Part shown: positions 1 through 7,507 of the stretch, one piece after another
How positions within the stretch are numbered: the first letter of the stretch is position 1
How the letters are laid out: every line of letters begins with the position of its first letter
NCBI GenBank assembly: GCA_902362975.1
Contig: CABIYO010000004.1
Coordinates: 4,918-68,917 of the forward strand
Length of the DNA stretch: 64,000 nt
Reading direction: 5' to 3'
Source: Caryophanales bacterium
GTDB lineage: Bacteria; Bacillota; Bacilli; Exiguobacteriales; Exiguobacteriaceae
The notes under the pieces: generated by a model
What the model was told of the DNA's origin: nothing
The model's database searches: none
What the model saw: only the letters and a program-made list of their open reading frames with translations
Translations under genes and position numbers: made by a program

Positions 1-891
1 GAGAGCCGACTGACCGAAGCGTTGCTCAATCGCCTGCTTCGCAATCTGACTTGACTGTTCCCCAACGACCGCTCCCGGTGTGAAGTCTTGCCACTCCCAT
101 TCCAGTTTCACACGATGAAGCTGACCGACCTGGAGTAACATGTCTTCGACACGATTGCGCAGTTCGAGCAATTCTTCATTTTGTTGGGCACGGACGTCAA
201 TCGAGAACGTCGCATTTCCTGGAATGATGTTCATGTTGTCACTCCCGGCGTGTACTTTCGTCAACTTGACGGAGTGTGGCTCAAACGGTGATAAGTAAAT
301 GCTTTTGAGCATGTGTTGAATCGTGAAGATGACATCGAGTGCGTTTTGCCCTTGATGCGGTCTTGCGCCGTGCGCGTCATCCCCAATGACCTCTCCCTTT
401 AAGAAAAAGGCAGCCCCATGTTGAATCGCCGCAGCGTATTGTCCTTTTTTTAACTCTTCTTGTGGACGTAAATGAATTCCGAACAGTTGCGTCACGTCCT
501 CTAACGCGCCTCGTTCAATCATGGCAAGCGAACCATTCCCTTGCTCTTCTGCAGGTTGGAAGATGAAGCGGATTCGCTTCTGTAACACCTCGTCCTTCAA
601 CTGTTCAAGTGCTCCGAGTACCATACTGATATTCGCATCGTGCCCACATGAATGGTTCGCTCGAAACGTACCGTCCACTTGTTGCCATAACGCATCGATA
701 TCGGCGCGGACTGCGATCACGTCTTCCCCCGACCCAATCTCCGCGATCACTCCGGTCACATCCTCAAACGTCCGATGGGGAATCGACCAGTCCGATAAAA
801 TGGAGGCAATCGTACTCGTCGTCTCAACTTCTTTCCAACTGATCTCTGGATGTGCATGAAAATGTTCAAACCATTTCAATACGTTTGTCAT
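1..891 (-). CDS. amhX: M20-family amidohydrolase, AmhX-like (3' end outside the window)
   Basis: The reading frame is open from ATG at 891 to the left edge of the window, so the C-terminus is missing. The start follows the SD GGTGTGGAG. Visible M20 metallopeptidase signatures are the metal site NHSCGHDANISM near residue 80, the FQPAEEQGNG segment with the catalytic and metal glutamates, and the lid/dimerisation motif AHGARPHQGQNALD. The N-terminal HPEISWKEVETTSTIA also fits AmhX. Such enzymes hydrolyse N-acyl amino acids or related amides in the cytoplasm with a dinuclear metal centre. It sits 16 nt downstream of the DoxX-like gene, probably in one transcript. A general N-acyl-amino-acid or hippurate hydrolase is the alternative; the substrate cannot be read from sequence. 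Confidence 0.8.
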   Translation of the reverse strand, partial: MTNVLKWFEHFHAHPEISWKEVETTSTIASILSDWSIPHRTFEDVTGVIAEIGSGEDVIAVRADIDALWQQVDGTFRANHSCGHDANISMVLGALEQLKDEVLQKRIRFIFQPAEEQGNGSLAMIERGALEDVTQLFGIHLRPQEELKKGQYAAAIQHGAAFFLKGEVIGDDAHGARPHQGQNALDVIFTIQHMLKSIYLSPFEPHSVKLTKVHAGSDNMNIIPGNATFSIDVRAQQNEELLELRNRVEDMLLQVGQLHRVKLEWEWQDFTPGAVVGEQSSQIAKQAIEQRFGQSAL

Positions 892-907
892 ATGTATCTC
901 CACACCT

Positions 908-1252
908 TTATATTTTTTTGACACCTTTGATGAGTACCCATTGAAGCGGGAGTCGTCCCCATGTGATCCATTTCGGAATGACCGTTCCACCGATTCTAGA
1001 TGGTTTCACGGCCATATTGATATTTGCCGGGAAGACGGCGATAAAGAATGCCGGCAACGTCCGTTTCACGAACGACGTCCCCTTATTGAGTAAGAGCAGT
1101 ACTCCGAAGATGACTTCTACGACTCCACTCAGTTGCACCATCAACCGACGGAACGGCCAAGATTTCGGAATAATCGACATGAACGCCTTCTCTCTGACAA
1201 AATGTAAAATCCCCGCCACGAAAAGTAACACCCCATATAAGTTTCGTACCAT
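908..1252 (-). CDS. DoxX-like small integral membrane protein
   Basis: A protein of 114 residues with about four hydrophobic segments: residues 5-20, 35-58, 65-82 and a C-terminal stretch. The N-terminal LYGVLLFVAGILHFVREKAF and a later GVVEVIFGVLLLL segment follow the DoxX/DoxD-like four-helix pattern. The biochemical role of this family is poorly defined, with links to thiol redox stress and membrane redox partners. The gene has a good SD (AAAGGAGG) and lies between the htrA terminator and the amidohydrolase. Assignment to the family is by helix pattern only. Confidence 0.6.
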   Translation of the reverse strand: MVRNLYGVLLFVAGILHFVREKAFMSIIPKSWPFRRLMVQLSGVVEVIFGVLLLLNKGTSFVKRTLPAFFIAVFPANINMAVKPSRIGGTVIPKWITWGRLPLQWVLIKGVKKI

Positions 1253-1281
1253 ATCACATCCTCCTTTTGTATAAGCATAGC

Positions 1282-1310
1282 AAAAAAGGCGGGCATATTG
1301 CCCACCTTTT
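1282..1310 (-). terminator. Rho-independent terminator of htrA
   Basis: On the minus strand the stem AAAGGTGGGC/GCCCGCCTTT is followed by a run of six T. It overlaps the htrA stop codon and separates htrA from the DoxX-like gene. Confidence 0.8.
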
Positions 1311-2574
1311 ACAATGCAGAACCGTTCGCGTTTTGAATCTCGACTTGAACCGTTTTTGTTTTTCCGTCACGGATATATTCGATGTCGACCGTTCCATCCG
1401 TATCGCGAATCAATTCACTGCGGAGGTCAATGAAGGAACTAACGTCTTTGTCATTGATTTTCACGATGACGTCACGTGCCTCAAGACCTGCTTTCGCAGC
1501 CGAACTGTTTTGCTGCACTTCCACAATGATTGTTCCCTCCGTCACCGATTCAGGTAAGTTGATTTGTTCCGTCAAGAAACCTGGAGGGAACTCTGATACG
1601 TCACGAAGTGATACGCCGAGTGACGGATGATTCACTTCTCCCGTCTGTTCGATTTGATTGATGAGCGGAAGGGCGATGTCAACTGGGATCGCGAATCCGA
1701 CCCCTTCAACTTCTGCCGTCGCAATCTTCATCGAGTTGATCCCGACGAGTTGTCCTTCTTCGTTGATTAACGCACCACCCGAGTTACCTGGGTTGATGGC
1801 CGCATCCGTTTGAATGACCTCGGCATTGAAGTCGGCCTGTCCGTTCCCATCCGTATCGACCGGTACGAAGCGTGACGTCGACGAGACGACACCGCGCGTC
1901 ACGGAGTTTTCGAATTGTCCGAGCGGATTTCCGATGGCGATGACCGTTTGACCCGGTTTCAACTCGCTCGATTTGCCGATTGAGATGACAGCGGGTACTT
2001 TGTCAGCGTCTATTTTCAAGACGGCCAAGTCATACGTCGCGTCACTTCCCATGAGTGTCGCTTCCGCAGTCGTGCCATCATTAAACGTGACCGTCAGCTT
2101 GTCTGCTCCGTCGACGACATGATGGTTCGTCACGATATATGCCGAGTCACCTTCTTTTTTATAGATGACACCTGACCCGACTCCAGCCTCGATTGCTTCA
2201 CTTGCGAAGCCGGTTTGGGCGAAGTTGTTTACAGTCACGACGGCAGGTTGAGCGGTCGCGACGGCATCAATAACCGAAGAATCGGATACGTTCGATGACG
2301 TTTGGACCGGAGTCCCTTGCGAGGTCACGTTCGTGTCACTCACACTCGTAGCCGGTTGGTCGATGAACGGATATGCGATCGCACCCGTCAACAACGCCCC
2401 GATGACCCCACCGACAAGTCCCGGGAACATACGGCTGACGAATGACGGTTGTGTTTGTGTGCGTACCATTGTCTCTTCTCGGTTGGATGAACCGAGTTCT
2501 GTATCTAACCAATCTTTTTGTTGCTCTGATTCATGTAATTGATCGCGTTCATTTGATTGATTGTGACGATCCAT
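1309..2574 (-). CDS. htrA: HtrA-type membrane-anchored serine protease with PDZ domain
   Basis: A 421-residue protein. Residues about 1-48 are hydrophilic and cytoplasmic, and one membrane segment follows (about 49-70). The chymotrypsin-like domain carries the catalytic triad His152 (TNHHVVDG), Asp182 (YDLAVLKI) and Ser265 (NPGNSGGALI). A PDZ domain occupies about 320-410. HtrA proteases degrade or refold misfolded secreted proteins at the outer membrane face. In B. subtilis the htrA/htrB genes answer to the CssRS secretion-stress system and several paralogues exist, so which one this is cannot be told. The start ATG lies 10 nt after GAGGAGATG. It is a monocistronic unit ending in its own terminator. 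The promoter region holds an exact tandem repeat. Confidence 0.92.
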   Translation of the reverse strand: MDRHNQSNERDQLHESEQQKDWLDTELGSSNREETMVRTQTQPSFVSRMFPGLVGGVIGALLTGAIAYPFIDQPATSVSDTNVTSQGTPVQTSSNVSDSSVIDAVATAQPAVVTVNNFAQTGFASEAIEAGVGSGVIYKKEGDSAYIVTNHHVVDGADKLTVTFNDGTTAEATLMGSDATYDLAVLKIDADKVPAVISIGKSSELKPGQTVIAIGNPLGQFENSVTRGVVSSTSRFVPVDTDGNGQADFNAEVIQTDAAINPGNSGGALINEEGQLVGINSMKIATAEVEGVGFAIPVDIALPLINQIEQTGEVNHPSLGVSLRDVSEFPPGFLTEQINLPESVTEGTIIVEVQQNSSAAKAGLEARDVIVKINDKDVSSFIDLRSELIRDTDGTVDIEYIRDGKTKTVQVEIQNANGSAL

Positions 2575-2602
2575 AATGATTCATCTCCTCTGTGTTATCC
2601 TT

Positions 2603-2638
2603 TACCCTTATTATAACGAATACCCTTATTATAACGAA
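2603..2638 (-). repeat. Two perfect tandem 18-bp repeats in the htrA promoter region
   Basis: The 18-mer at 2603-2620 is repeated exactly at 2621-2638. Read on the minus strand each copy contains TTCGTTATAATAAGGGTA, so a consensus -10 hexamer TATAAT is present twice, 18 bp apart. The repeats end about 29 bp before the htrA start. Confidence 0.9.
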
Positions 2639-2703
2639 GAAGAACACTTATTTATAAAATGATAAATGAATTACAAGATTCTTGACATTTTACGTCATTT
2701 CAT

Positions 2704-3522
2704 TCAGACAATCACATTTCTTAACGTACCGAGACCTCCAATCGTCACTTCGACCGTGTCTCCGGTTTGAAGATATGTCGGTGGCGTCATCCCGTGCCCG
2801 ACCCCGGCCGGCGTACCCGTCGCGATGATGTCACCCGCTTCGAGCGTCATGCCTTTCGACAGTGTACGAATGAGCTCGTCAATCGGACGAATCATATCGG
2901 CTGTCGTCCCGTTTTGACGTGTCTCCCCGTTAACACTTGTTTTGATTTGGAGAGGGAACCGGAGCTCGTCCGGTGTGACGATGAACGGTCCCATCGGACA
3001 AAACGTATCGAACGACTTACCACGGAAGAATTGGACATGTTCTTTTTGTACGTCTCGTGCCGTCACATCATTTAGAATCGTATATCCGAATATGTGCTCC
3101 TCGACTGATTCGATGTCTCGTCCAGACTTTCCGATGATGACGGCGAGCTCACCTTCGTAGTCGAGTTTGTCGGTCAATTCCGGATGGCGTTCAATGGCTG
3201 CTTCCGGACCGACGACCGAGGTCGGCGCTTTCGTGAAGATGACGAGTTTCCCCGCTCCCGCTGTATCCATCTCTTTCACGTGTTCTTCGTAGTTCTTGCC
3301 GATACAAATCACATTTTTCAATGGACGGTACGGGGCAAGTAATTTCACTTCCGTCACTCGGTATGATGGCGCCACGTCCAAATCGATATCCGGTTCGAAC
3401 TCACGGGCAATGACCTCTAATAAGTTTGTCGTATGTACTTGATTGCTGACATCAAAAACGAAATCGCCTTCGACAATCCCCACTCGTTGCTCTTCTTGCA
3501 TCTCAAAACTACACCATTTCAT
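2704..3522 (-). CDS. Fumarylacetoacetate hydrolase (FAH) family enzyme, YisK-like
   Basis: A 272-residue protein with a short N-terminal domain and a C-terminal FAH barrel. Metal-binding acidic residues are visible in DYEGELAVIIGK and LNDVTARDVQ, and the segment GDIIATGTPAGVG is a family hallmark. Members hydrolyse or decarboxylate beta-keto acids; B. subtilis YisK acts as an oxaloacetate decarboxylase, and plant or animal relatives are acylpyruvases. No aromatic-degradation genes lie nearby, so a housekeeping ketoacid role is likelier than homogentisate breakdown. The start follows AAAAGGGGGAG. A TATAAT lies between the nrdG terminator and this gene. Confidence 0.85.
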   Translation of the reverse strand: MKWCSFEMQEEQRVGIVEGDFVFDVSNQVHTTNLLEVIAREFEPDIDLDVAPSYRVTEVKLLAPYRPLKNVICIGKNYEEHVKEMDTAGAGKLVIFTKAPTSVVGPEAAIERHPELTDKLDYEGELAVIIGKSGRDIESVEEHIFGYTILNDVTARDVQKEHVQFFRGKSFDTFCPMGPFIVTPDELRFPLQIKTSVNGETRQNGTTADMIRPIDELIRTLSKGMTLEAGDIIATGTPAGVGHGMTPPTYLQTGDTVEVTIGGLGTLRNVIV

Positions 3523-3549
3523 TAAAACTCCCCCTTTTCATCATTATAC

Positions 3550-3578
3550 AAAAAATCGAGACATCTCTGCCTCGATTA
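3550..3578 (-). terminator. Terminator of nrdDG
   Basis: The minus-strand stem AATCGAG/CTCGATT around a 10-nt loop, followed by TTTTTTG, overlaps the nrdG stop codon. Confidence 0.75.
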
Positions 3579-4034
3579 CACTTTATTCAAGAAGATGATC
3601 CGTTGATTACTCGATCCTCGAAAACGAAGTCCCATGTCTCGTAGCGACTGCTCGTAACGACCATCGACGAGCACATCGGCATAGTCCAACACGGTTTGAA
3701 TCGCTTCGTCGTGCATCTCTTCCAACTGTTCGAGCGTATAACCGGTATACACCCACACATTTTTACCGAGCCACTTACATGCCTTGACGAGTTCCGCTAA
3801 CGCTGACGATTGAAGAAACGGTTCGCCCCCAGAAATGGTCACCCCTTCCCAACCACTGAGTTTGACGAGTTGAACAAGTTCCTCTACTTCTACTTCCTCA
3901 CCACCAAATGGATTCCACGAGGATGGATTATGACACCCTTTACAGTGATGCGGACAGCCGGCAGTAAAGATGACCGTCCGAATCCCCGGTCCGTCAACGA
4001 CGGATTCTTCAACGACGGATAGAATGCGCATCAT
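3576..4034 (-). CDS. nrdG: Anaerobic ribonucleotide reductase activase (radical SAM)
   Basis: A 152-residue radical SAM protein. The cluster motif is AGCPHHCKGC near residue 30 (CxxxCxxC), and the SAM-binding GGE motif appears as TISGGEPF. NrdG uses SAM and a [4Fe-4S] cluster to install the glycyl radical on NrdD under anoxia. It overlaps nrdD by 26 nt, which indicates translational coupling, and a terminator follows. The start ATG is preceded by GAGGGTGAAAC. Pairing with nrdD makes the call safe against other small activases such as PflA. Confidence 0.95.
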   Translation of the reverse strand: MMRILSVVEESVVDGPGIRTVIFTAGCPHHCKGCHNPSSWNPFGGEEVEVEELVQLVKLSGWEGVTISGGEPFLQSSALAELVKACKWLGKNVWVYTGYTLEQLEEMHDEAIQTVLDYADVLVDGRYEQSLRDMGLRFRGSSNQRIIFLNKV

Positions 4035-5859
4035 GTTTCACCCTCGCCCGCTCTTCTTCTCGTTTCGCCGTATTCCAACGGTCCATCGTCCCGACCAAAT
4101 AACCAGTGATGCGGCGGATTCGTTCGATGTTTGTATCCTCGCCACACGTCGGACAGACATCATCAATTAGTCCTTCTAATCCACAATTTCCACAACGGTC
4201 GACAGGATGATTGATGGAACCGTAGCCGATGTTATGCTGACGCATCAAGCGGACAATCGATTCCACCGCTTCCGCATTGTGGGCAAGTGACCCATCGACT
4301 TCGACATAAGAAATGTGTCCCGCGTCACACAATGCGTGATACGGTGCCTCGATTCGGATTTTCTCACGAATTGATACAGACTGATAGACCGGCACGTGGA
4401 ATGAATTTGTATAAAAGGCACGATTAGTGACACCTTCAATCATCCCAAACGTTTCCTGGTCTCGCGTCACAAATTTACCTGACAATCCTTCTGCCGGTGT
4501 CGCGAGCAACGAAAAGTTCAAGTCGTACGTTTCGGCTGCCGCACGCATGCGATTGGCCAAGTGCGTGACGATATCGAGACCGAGTCGCTCCGCTTCACGC
4601 GACTCAGCATGTGTACTGCCCGTCAACACCTTCAACGTTTCAGCGAGTCCGATGAAACCGAGTGAGAGCGTTCCTTGTTTTAATACGTCTCGGACCTCAT
4701 CATGGATATGTAACTGCTCACTTCCACGCCAGACCCCTTGCGTGTAGAGGAAACGGAATTCTTCAGCGCGACGCGTACATTGATACTCGAAACGCTCAAT
4801 CAACTGTTCGATGCCGATATCGATATATCGGTTGAGAATGCTGTAAAAATCCGAGATCGACTCCGAGACAAGTGCCATCTTCACCAAGTTGAGTGTGGAG
4901 AAGGAAAGATTGCCACGTCCAACCGATGTCTCCTCTCCGTGTCGATTTCCCATGACCCGGGTACGACAACCCATGTACGCCACTTCAGATGCATGTGTCC
5001 CATCATAGTAATCGGCATTAAACGGAGCATCGATGAAGGAGAAGTTCGGAAAAAGCCGTTTGCCTGTGACCCGACACGCTTCACGGAAAAGATCGACGTT
5101 CGGATCGTCCTCACGAAAATTGATGCCTTCCTTCACTTTAAAGATTTGAATGGGAAAAATCGGAGTCTCCCCATTCCCTAATCCACGTTCTGTGGCACGA
5201 AGTAGCTCTCGAATGAGGATACGTCCCCACTTTGAAGTGTCCGTCCCGTAATTGATCGAGACGAACGGGACTTGCCCGCCACCTCGTGAATGCATTGAGT
5301 TCGCGTTGTGAATGAACGCCTCGCACGCCTGATACGTCGCCGAGATTGTCTCTTCTTCCGCCAGTTGTTTCAATTGCGCATCGTCCCAGTCAACGGGTAA
5401 TGATTGGAGTCGGCTCAGTTGACGCTCATATGTCTTCTCGACATACGGCGCCAAGTCGACGTCAAACATCGGGAAGGCCTGCCCCCCATGTTGCATATTT
5501 TGATTCGCTTGAAGGATGATCGACGCGAGTGCCATGGCAGAACGAATGTCCTTTGGCGATCGGATTGTTCCATGCCCCGTATGAAATCCATCTTTTAATA
5601 ATTGACCGAGTGGAATTTGACAACATGTCGTCGATCCTGTGATGTAATAGTCGGCGTCATGCACGTATAAATAGTTATCCGTGACGGCCTGTTTTGATCG
5701 CTCCGACATCAAATACGTCTGCGATAATTCTTTCGACACTTCCGAAGAGAGTCGTGCTAGTTTCCCGAGCGGGGATTTGCCGTCCACATTCGCATTTTCT
5801 TGTACCAAGTCTTGGTCTGGTAAGACGCAGACGTCCTCATACAACTGCAATAATTTCAA
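4009..5859 (-). CDS. nrdD: Anaerobic (class III) ribonucleoside-triphosphate reductase
   Basis: A 616-residue class III reductase that makes dNTPs without oxygen. The C-terminus carries the zinc cysteines CGNCGLEG...CPTCGED and the glycyl-radical loop RRITGYLVGTMDRW. The protein begins directly at the catalytic barrel, with no N-terminal ATP-cone of about 100 residues, so allosteric activity control of that type appears absent, as in the short phage T4 enzyme. The start is TTG at 5859, placed 6-7 nt after the SD GAGGTGAT; the nearby ATG at 5866 is out of frame. Two NrdR-like boxes and a SigA-like promoter lie just upstream. It is cotranscribed with nrdG. Confidence 0.95.
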   Translation of the reverse strand: MKLLQLYEDVCVLPDQDLVQENANVDGKSPLGKLARLSSEVSKELSQTYLMSERSKQAVTDNYLYVHDADYYITGSTTCCQIPLGQLLKDGFHTGHGTIRSPKDIRSAMALASIILQANQNMQHGGQAFPMFDVDLAPYVEKTYERQLSRLQSLPVDWDDAQLKQLAEEETISATYQACEAFIHNANSMHSRGGGQVPFVSINYGTDTSKWGRILIRELLRATERGLGNGETPIFPIQIFKVKEGINFREDDPNVDLFREACRVTGKRLFPNFSFIDAPFNADYYDGTHASEVAYMGCRTRVMGNRHGEETSVGRGNLSFSTLNLVKMALVSESISDFYSILNRYIDIGIEQLIERFEYQCTRRAEEFRFLYTQGVWRGSEQLHIHDEVRDVLKQGTLSLGFIGLAETLKVLTGSTHAESREAERLGLDIVTHLANRMRAAAETYDLNFSLLATPAEGLSGKFVTRDQETFGMIEGVTNRAFYTNSFHVPVYQSVSIREKIRIEAPYHALCDAGHISYVEVDGSLAHNAEAVESIVRLMRQHNIGYGSINHPVDRCGNCGLEGLIDDVCPTCGEDTNIERIRRITGYLVGTMDRWNTAKREEERARVKHDAHSIRR

Positions 5860-5870
5860 AACCCATCACC

Positions 5871-5927
5871 TCACTATATATGGATTCAAAACATTCATAT
5901 TCGTTTTAAGAATCCTATATATAGATT
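5871..5927 (-). promoter_or_regulatory. Pair of candidate NrdR boxes upstream of nrdD
   Basis: Two 16-bp elements with the TATATATA-type core, 5871-5886 (TCACTATATATGGATT) and 5912-5927 (ATCCTATATATAGATT), each match about 12 of 16 positions of the published NrdR consensus acaCwAtATaTwGtgt. Their spacing is 41 bp, close to four helical turns, as expected for tandem NrdR boxes. The distal box abuts the -10 and the proximal box abuts the SD of nrdD, positions suited to repression. Confidence 0.6.
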
Positions 5928-5953
5928 ATGACATGTGTTTTTCTCTATGGTCA
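5925..5953 (-). promoter_or_regulatory. Candidate SigA promoter for nrdDG
   Basis: On the minus strand TGACCA (5948-5953), a 17-bp spacer, and CATAAT (5925-5930). The -35 is weak. A dyad GTCAC-N11-GTGAC (5950-5970) overlaps it. Confidence 0.4.
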
Positions 5954-5991
5954 CGAGTCGATATTGTGACAGTTTACGTGTGGGCATACGA

Positions 5992-6026
5992 TAAAAAAGA
6001 GCCTCGTCTTCGGTAAGACAAGGCTC
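5992..6026 (-). terminator. Terminator of the formate/nitrite channel gene
   Basis: A strong stem AGAGCCT(T)GTCTT with loop ACCG, followed on the minus strand by six T. Confidence 0.85.
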
Positions 6027-6050
6027 TACGTTATATGTGACAAACATCAT

Positions 6051-6890
6051 TTATTTAACCGATTTTACAACTTTCAATTTGACTTCTTCCTCTAATTCTT
6101 GTGCTTCACGGAGACCTTTCGAGTTCAACCACGTATAGATGGCTCCCATGAAGAGCGCTCCACCGATAATGTTACCAAACGTCGCAGGAATCAAGTTATG
6201 AATCGCACCTGCCATGCTGATCGTCTCAGGGTGTGGGACGACGAGCGTCAAGGCGAACAAGACGAAGTTGGCGATGACGTGATCAAATCCTGAAGCGAAG
6301 AAGACCGCGACAAGGAAGATCATCGAGAAGATTTGAGCGAACTCATTTTTCATTTGTTTCGGTAAGAAAATAGCGAGACAGACCATCCAGTTACAGAAGA
6401 TGGCGCGGAAGAAAATTTCGACTGTCGTATGATGCATTTTACTTTCAACAACGGAGAACAACCAGTTGTTCATACCGAGTTCTTGGATGACGCCAGTCGG
6501 TGCAAGTAGTAAGGCGAATAAGATTCCCCCGAGTGCGTTCCCGACGAAGCAAAGCAACCAGACGAGCATCGTGTCGCTGAGCGTTGTATAGCCGCGAAGT
6601 GTCGACGTTGTGAAATACATCGTATTCCCTGTGAACAACTCGGCTCCCCCATAGATGATCATGACGAGCGCGATTCCGAACGAGAAGCCCCCGATGAGCG
6701 TCGTGAACGGAGATTCCGCTAAATACATACCGTTGACGACTTTCAACGTGAAGATTGAAGCAAAGCCGATAAAGATCCCGGCTAACATCGCCCGTAAAAA
6801 GTATTCCATTGGACGATAATGAATCATTTTCGAGGAAGCCTGTGCTTTTTTCCGTAATGATTCGAGCGCATGGATTTCCATTGATGCCAT
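6051..6890 (-). CDS. Formate/nitrite transporter (FNT/FocA-NirC) family channel
   Basis: About 279 residues with six membrane segments and a charged cytoplasmic tail. Family features are GGAELFTGNTMY in the second helix region and NWMVCLAIFL, with the re-entrant loop pattern of FNT channels. These pentameric channels move formate, nitrite or related monovalent anions. Start chosen at 6890 (MASMEIHALES), because AGAAGGG lies 8 nt upstream; the longer frame to 6959 crosses the promoter -10 and has no SD. Candidate Rex and cre operators upstream plus the neighbouring anaerobic nrdDG favour a fermentative formate role over nitrite. It is monocistronic. Confidence 0.88.
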   Translation of the reverse strand: MASMEIHALESLRKKAQASSKMIHYRPMEYFLRAMLAGIFIGFASIFTLKVVNGMYLAESPFTTLIGGFSFGIALVMIIYGGAELFTGNTMYFTTSTLRGYTTLSDTMLVWLLCFVGNALGGILFALLLAPTGVIQELGMNNWLFSVVESKMHHTTVEIFFRAIFCNWMVCLAIFLPKQMKNEFAQIFSMIFLVAVFFASGFDHVIANFVLFALTLVVPHPETISMAGAIHNLIPATFGNIIGGALFMGAIYTWLNSKGLREAQELEEEVKLKVVKSVK

Positions 6891-6941
6891 GTCACAAACC
6901 CTTCTTTCTGAATAATTAAATAGGAAAGTATCAGTTCTAAT

Positions 6942-6959
6942 ATGTGAAATCATTAACAA
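6942..6959 (-). promoter_or_regulatory. Candidate Rex operator
   Basis: The minus strand reads TTGTTAATGATTTCACAT, matching 12 of the 14 defined bases of the Rex site TTGTGAA-N4-TTCACAA. It begins at the -10 hexamer and covers the expected transcription start, where NADH-sensitive repression by Rex would act. Confidence 0.5.
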
Positions 6960-6986
6960 TATAAACTATACAGTCTCTGTTGGCAA
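6958..6986 (-). promoter_or_regulatory. SigA promoter of the FNT channel gene
   Basis: TTGCCA (6981-6986), a 17-bp spacer, and TATATT (6958-6963) on the minus strand. Confidence 0.65.
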
Positions 6987-7020
6987 TCACCTCTCGCGGG
7001 AATTGACAGAGTGTTCACAT

Positions 7021-7034
7021 CGTAATCGTTTACA
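7021..7034 (-). promoter_or_regulatory. Candidate CcpA cre site
   Basis: The minus strand TGTAAACGATTACG matches 13 of 14 positions of TGWAANCGNTNWCA. It lies about 35 bp upstream of the -35 of the FNT gene. Confidence 0.35.
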
Positions 7035-7417
7035 TATGGCGGATTTGTGACAAGCAAAAAATCCCCCGATATTTAGGGAGGATGGCGCACTTTTACATAA
7101 TGAAAAATAGGGAGTGTTACTTATGAAAGTAAAAAATATTCGGTTCAGATTATTCTGACCAAGCTACATGCGGCACGAGATATATTCTCGGAATATCTCA
7201 TCTAAAATAAAGAACGACATTCAAAACAAAATAAAAGACTTCGATGAGTTTCTCATACATATTCATTGAGTGTTGCAGTATACATTACTCTCGATCGGAT
7301 TTATATTGTTTCGCAAGATGGAACAACCAACTCCTATCTATCGTGAAATAATTCGAAATGAGAGACTTACGCGAACTGATTTTTTTAGGAGATGCTGGAT
7401 GGATAAAAGAAAATTAT
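7035..7417. other. Gene-poor AT-rich stretch with a possible decayed small gene (7123-7269)
   Basis: No intact gene is seen. On the plus strand an ATG at 7123 sits behind AGGGAG and opens 11 codons, stops at TGA (7156), and the same frame then runs on for 36 further codons to TGA at 7267. The part after the first stop reads like ordinary protein (MRHEIYSRNISSKIKNDIQ). This may be a remnant or chance. A hairpin GAGATAT...ATATCTC spans 7177-7199. A weak minus-strand hairpin with six T lies at about 7056-7080. Confidence 0.3.
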
Positions 7418-7464
7418 TAAAAAAACAAAGGAGCATCGCCGCCCCTTTTTTGGGACAATGCTCC
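7418..7464 (-). terminator. Terminator of rplY (ctc)
   Basis: The stem GGAGCAT/ATGCTCC (7430-7436 with 7458-7464) has an inner CCC/GGG pairing, followed on the minus strand by a T-rich tract (7418-7429). Confidence 0.8.
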
Positions 7465-7507
7465 GCTCCATTGAATCGTGTCATGATTGCAGACACGAAC
7501 GCAACTC

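Noticed and set aside
6891..6959. N-terminal extension of the FNT channel
   Set aside because: The extension crosses the candidate Rex site and reaches the -10, has no SD, and is not family-like.
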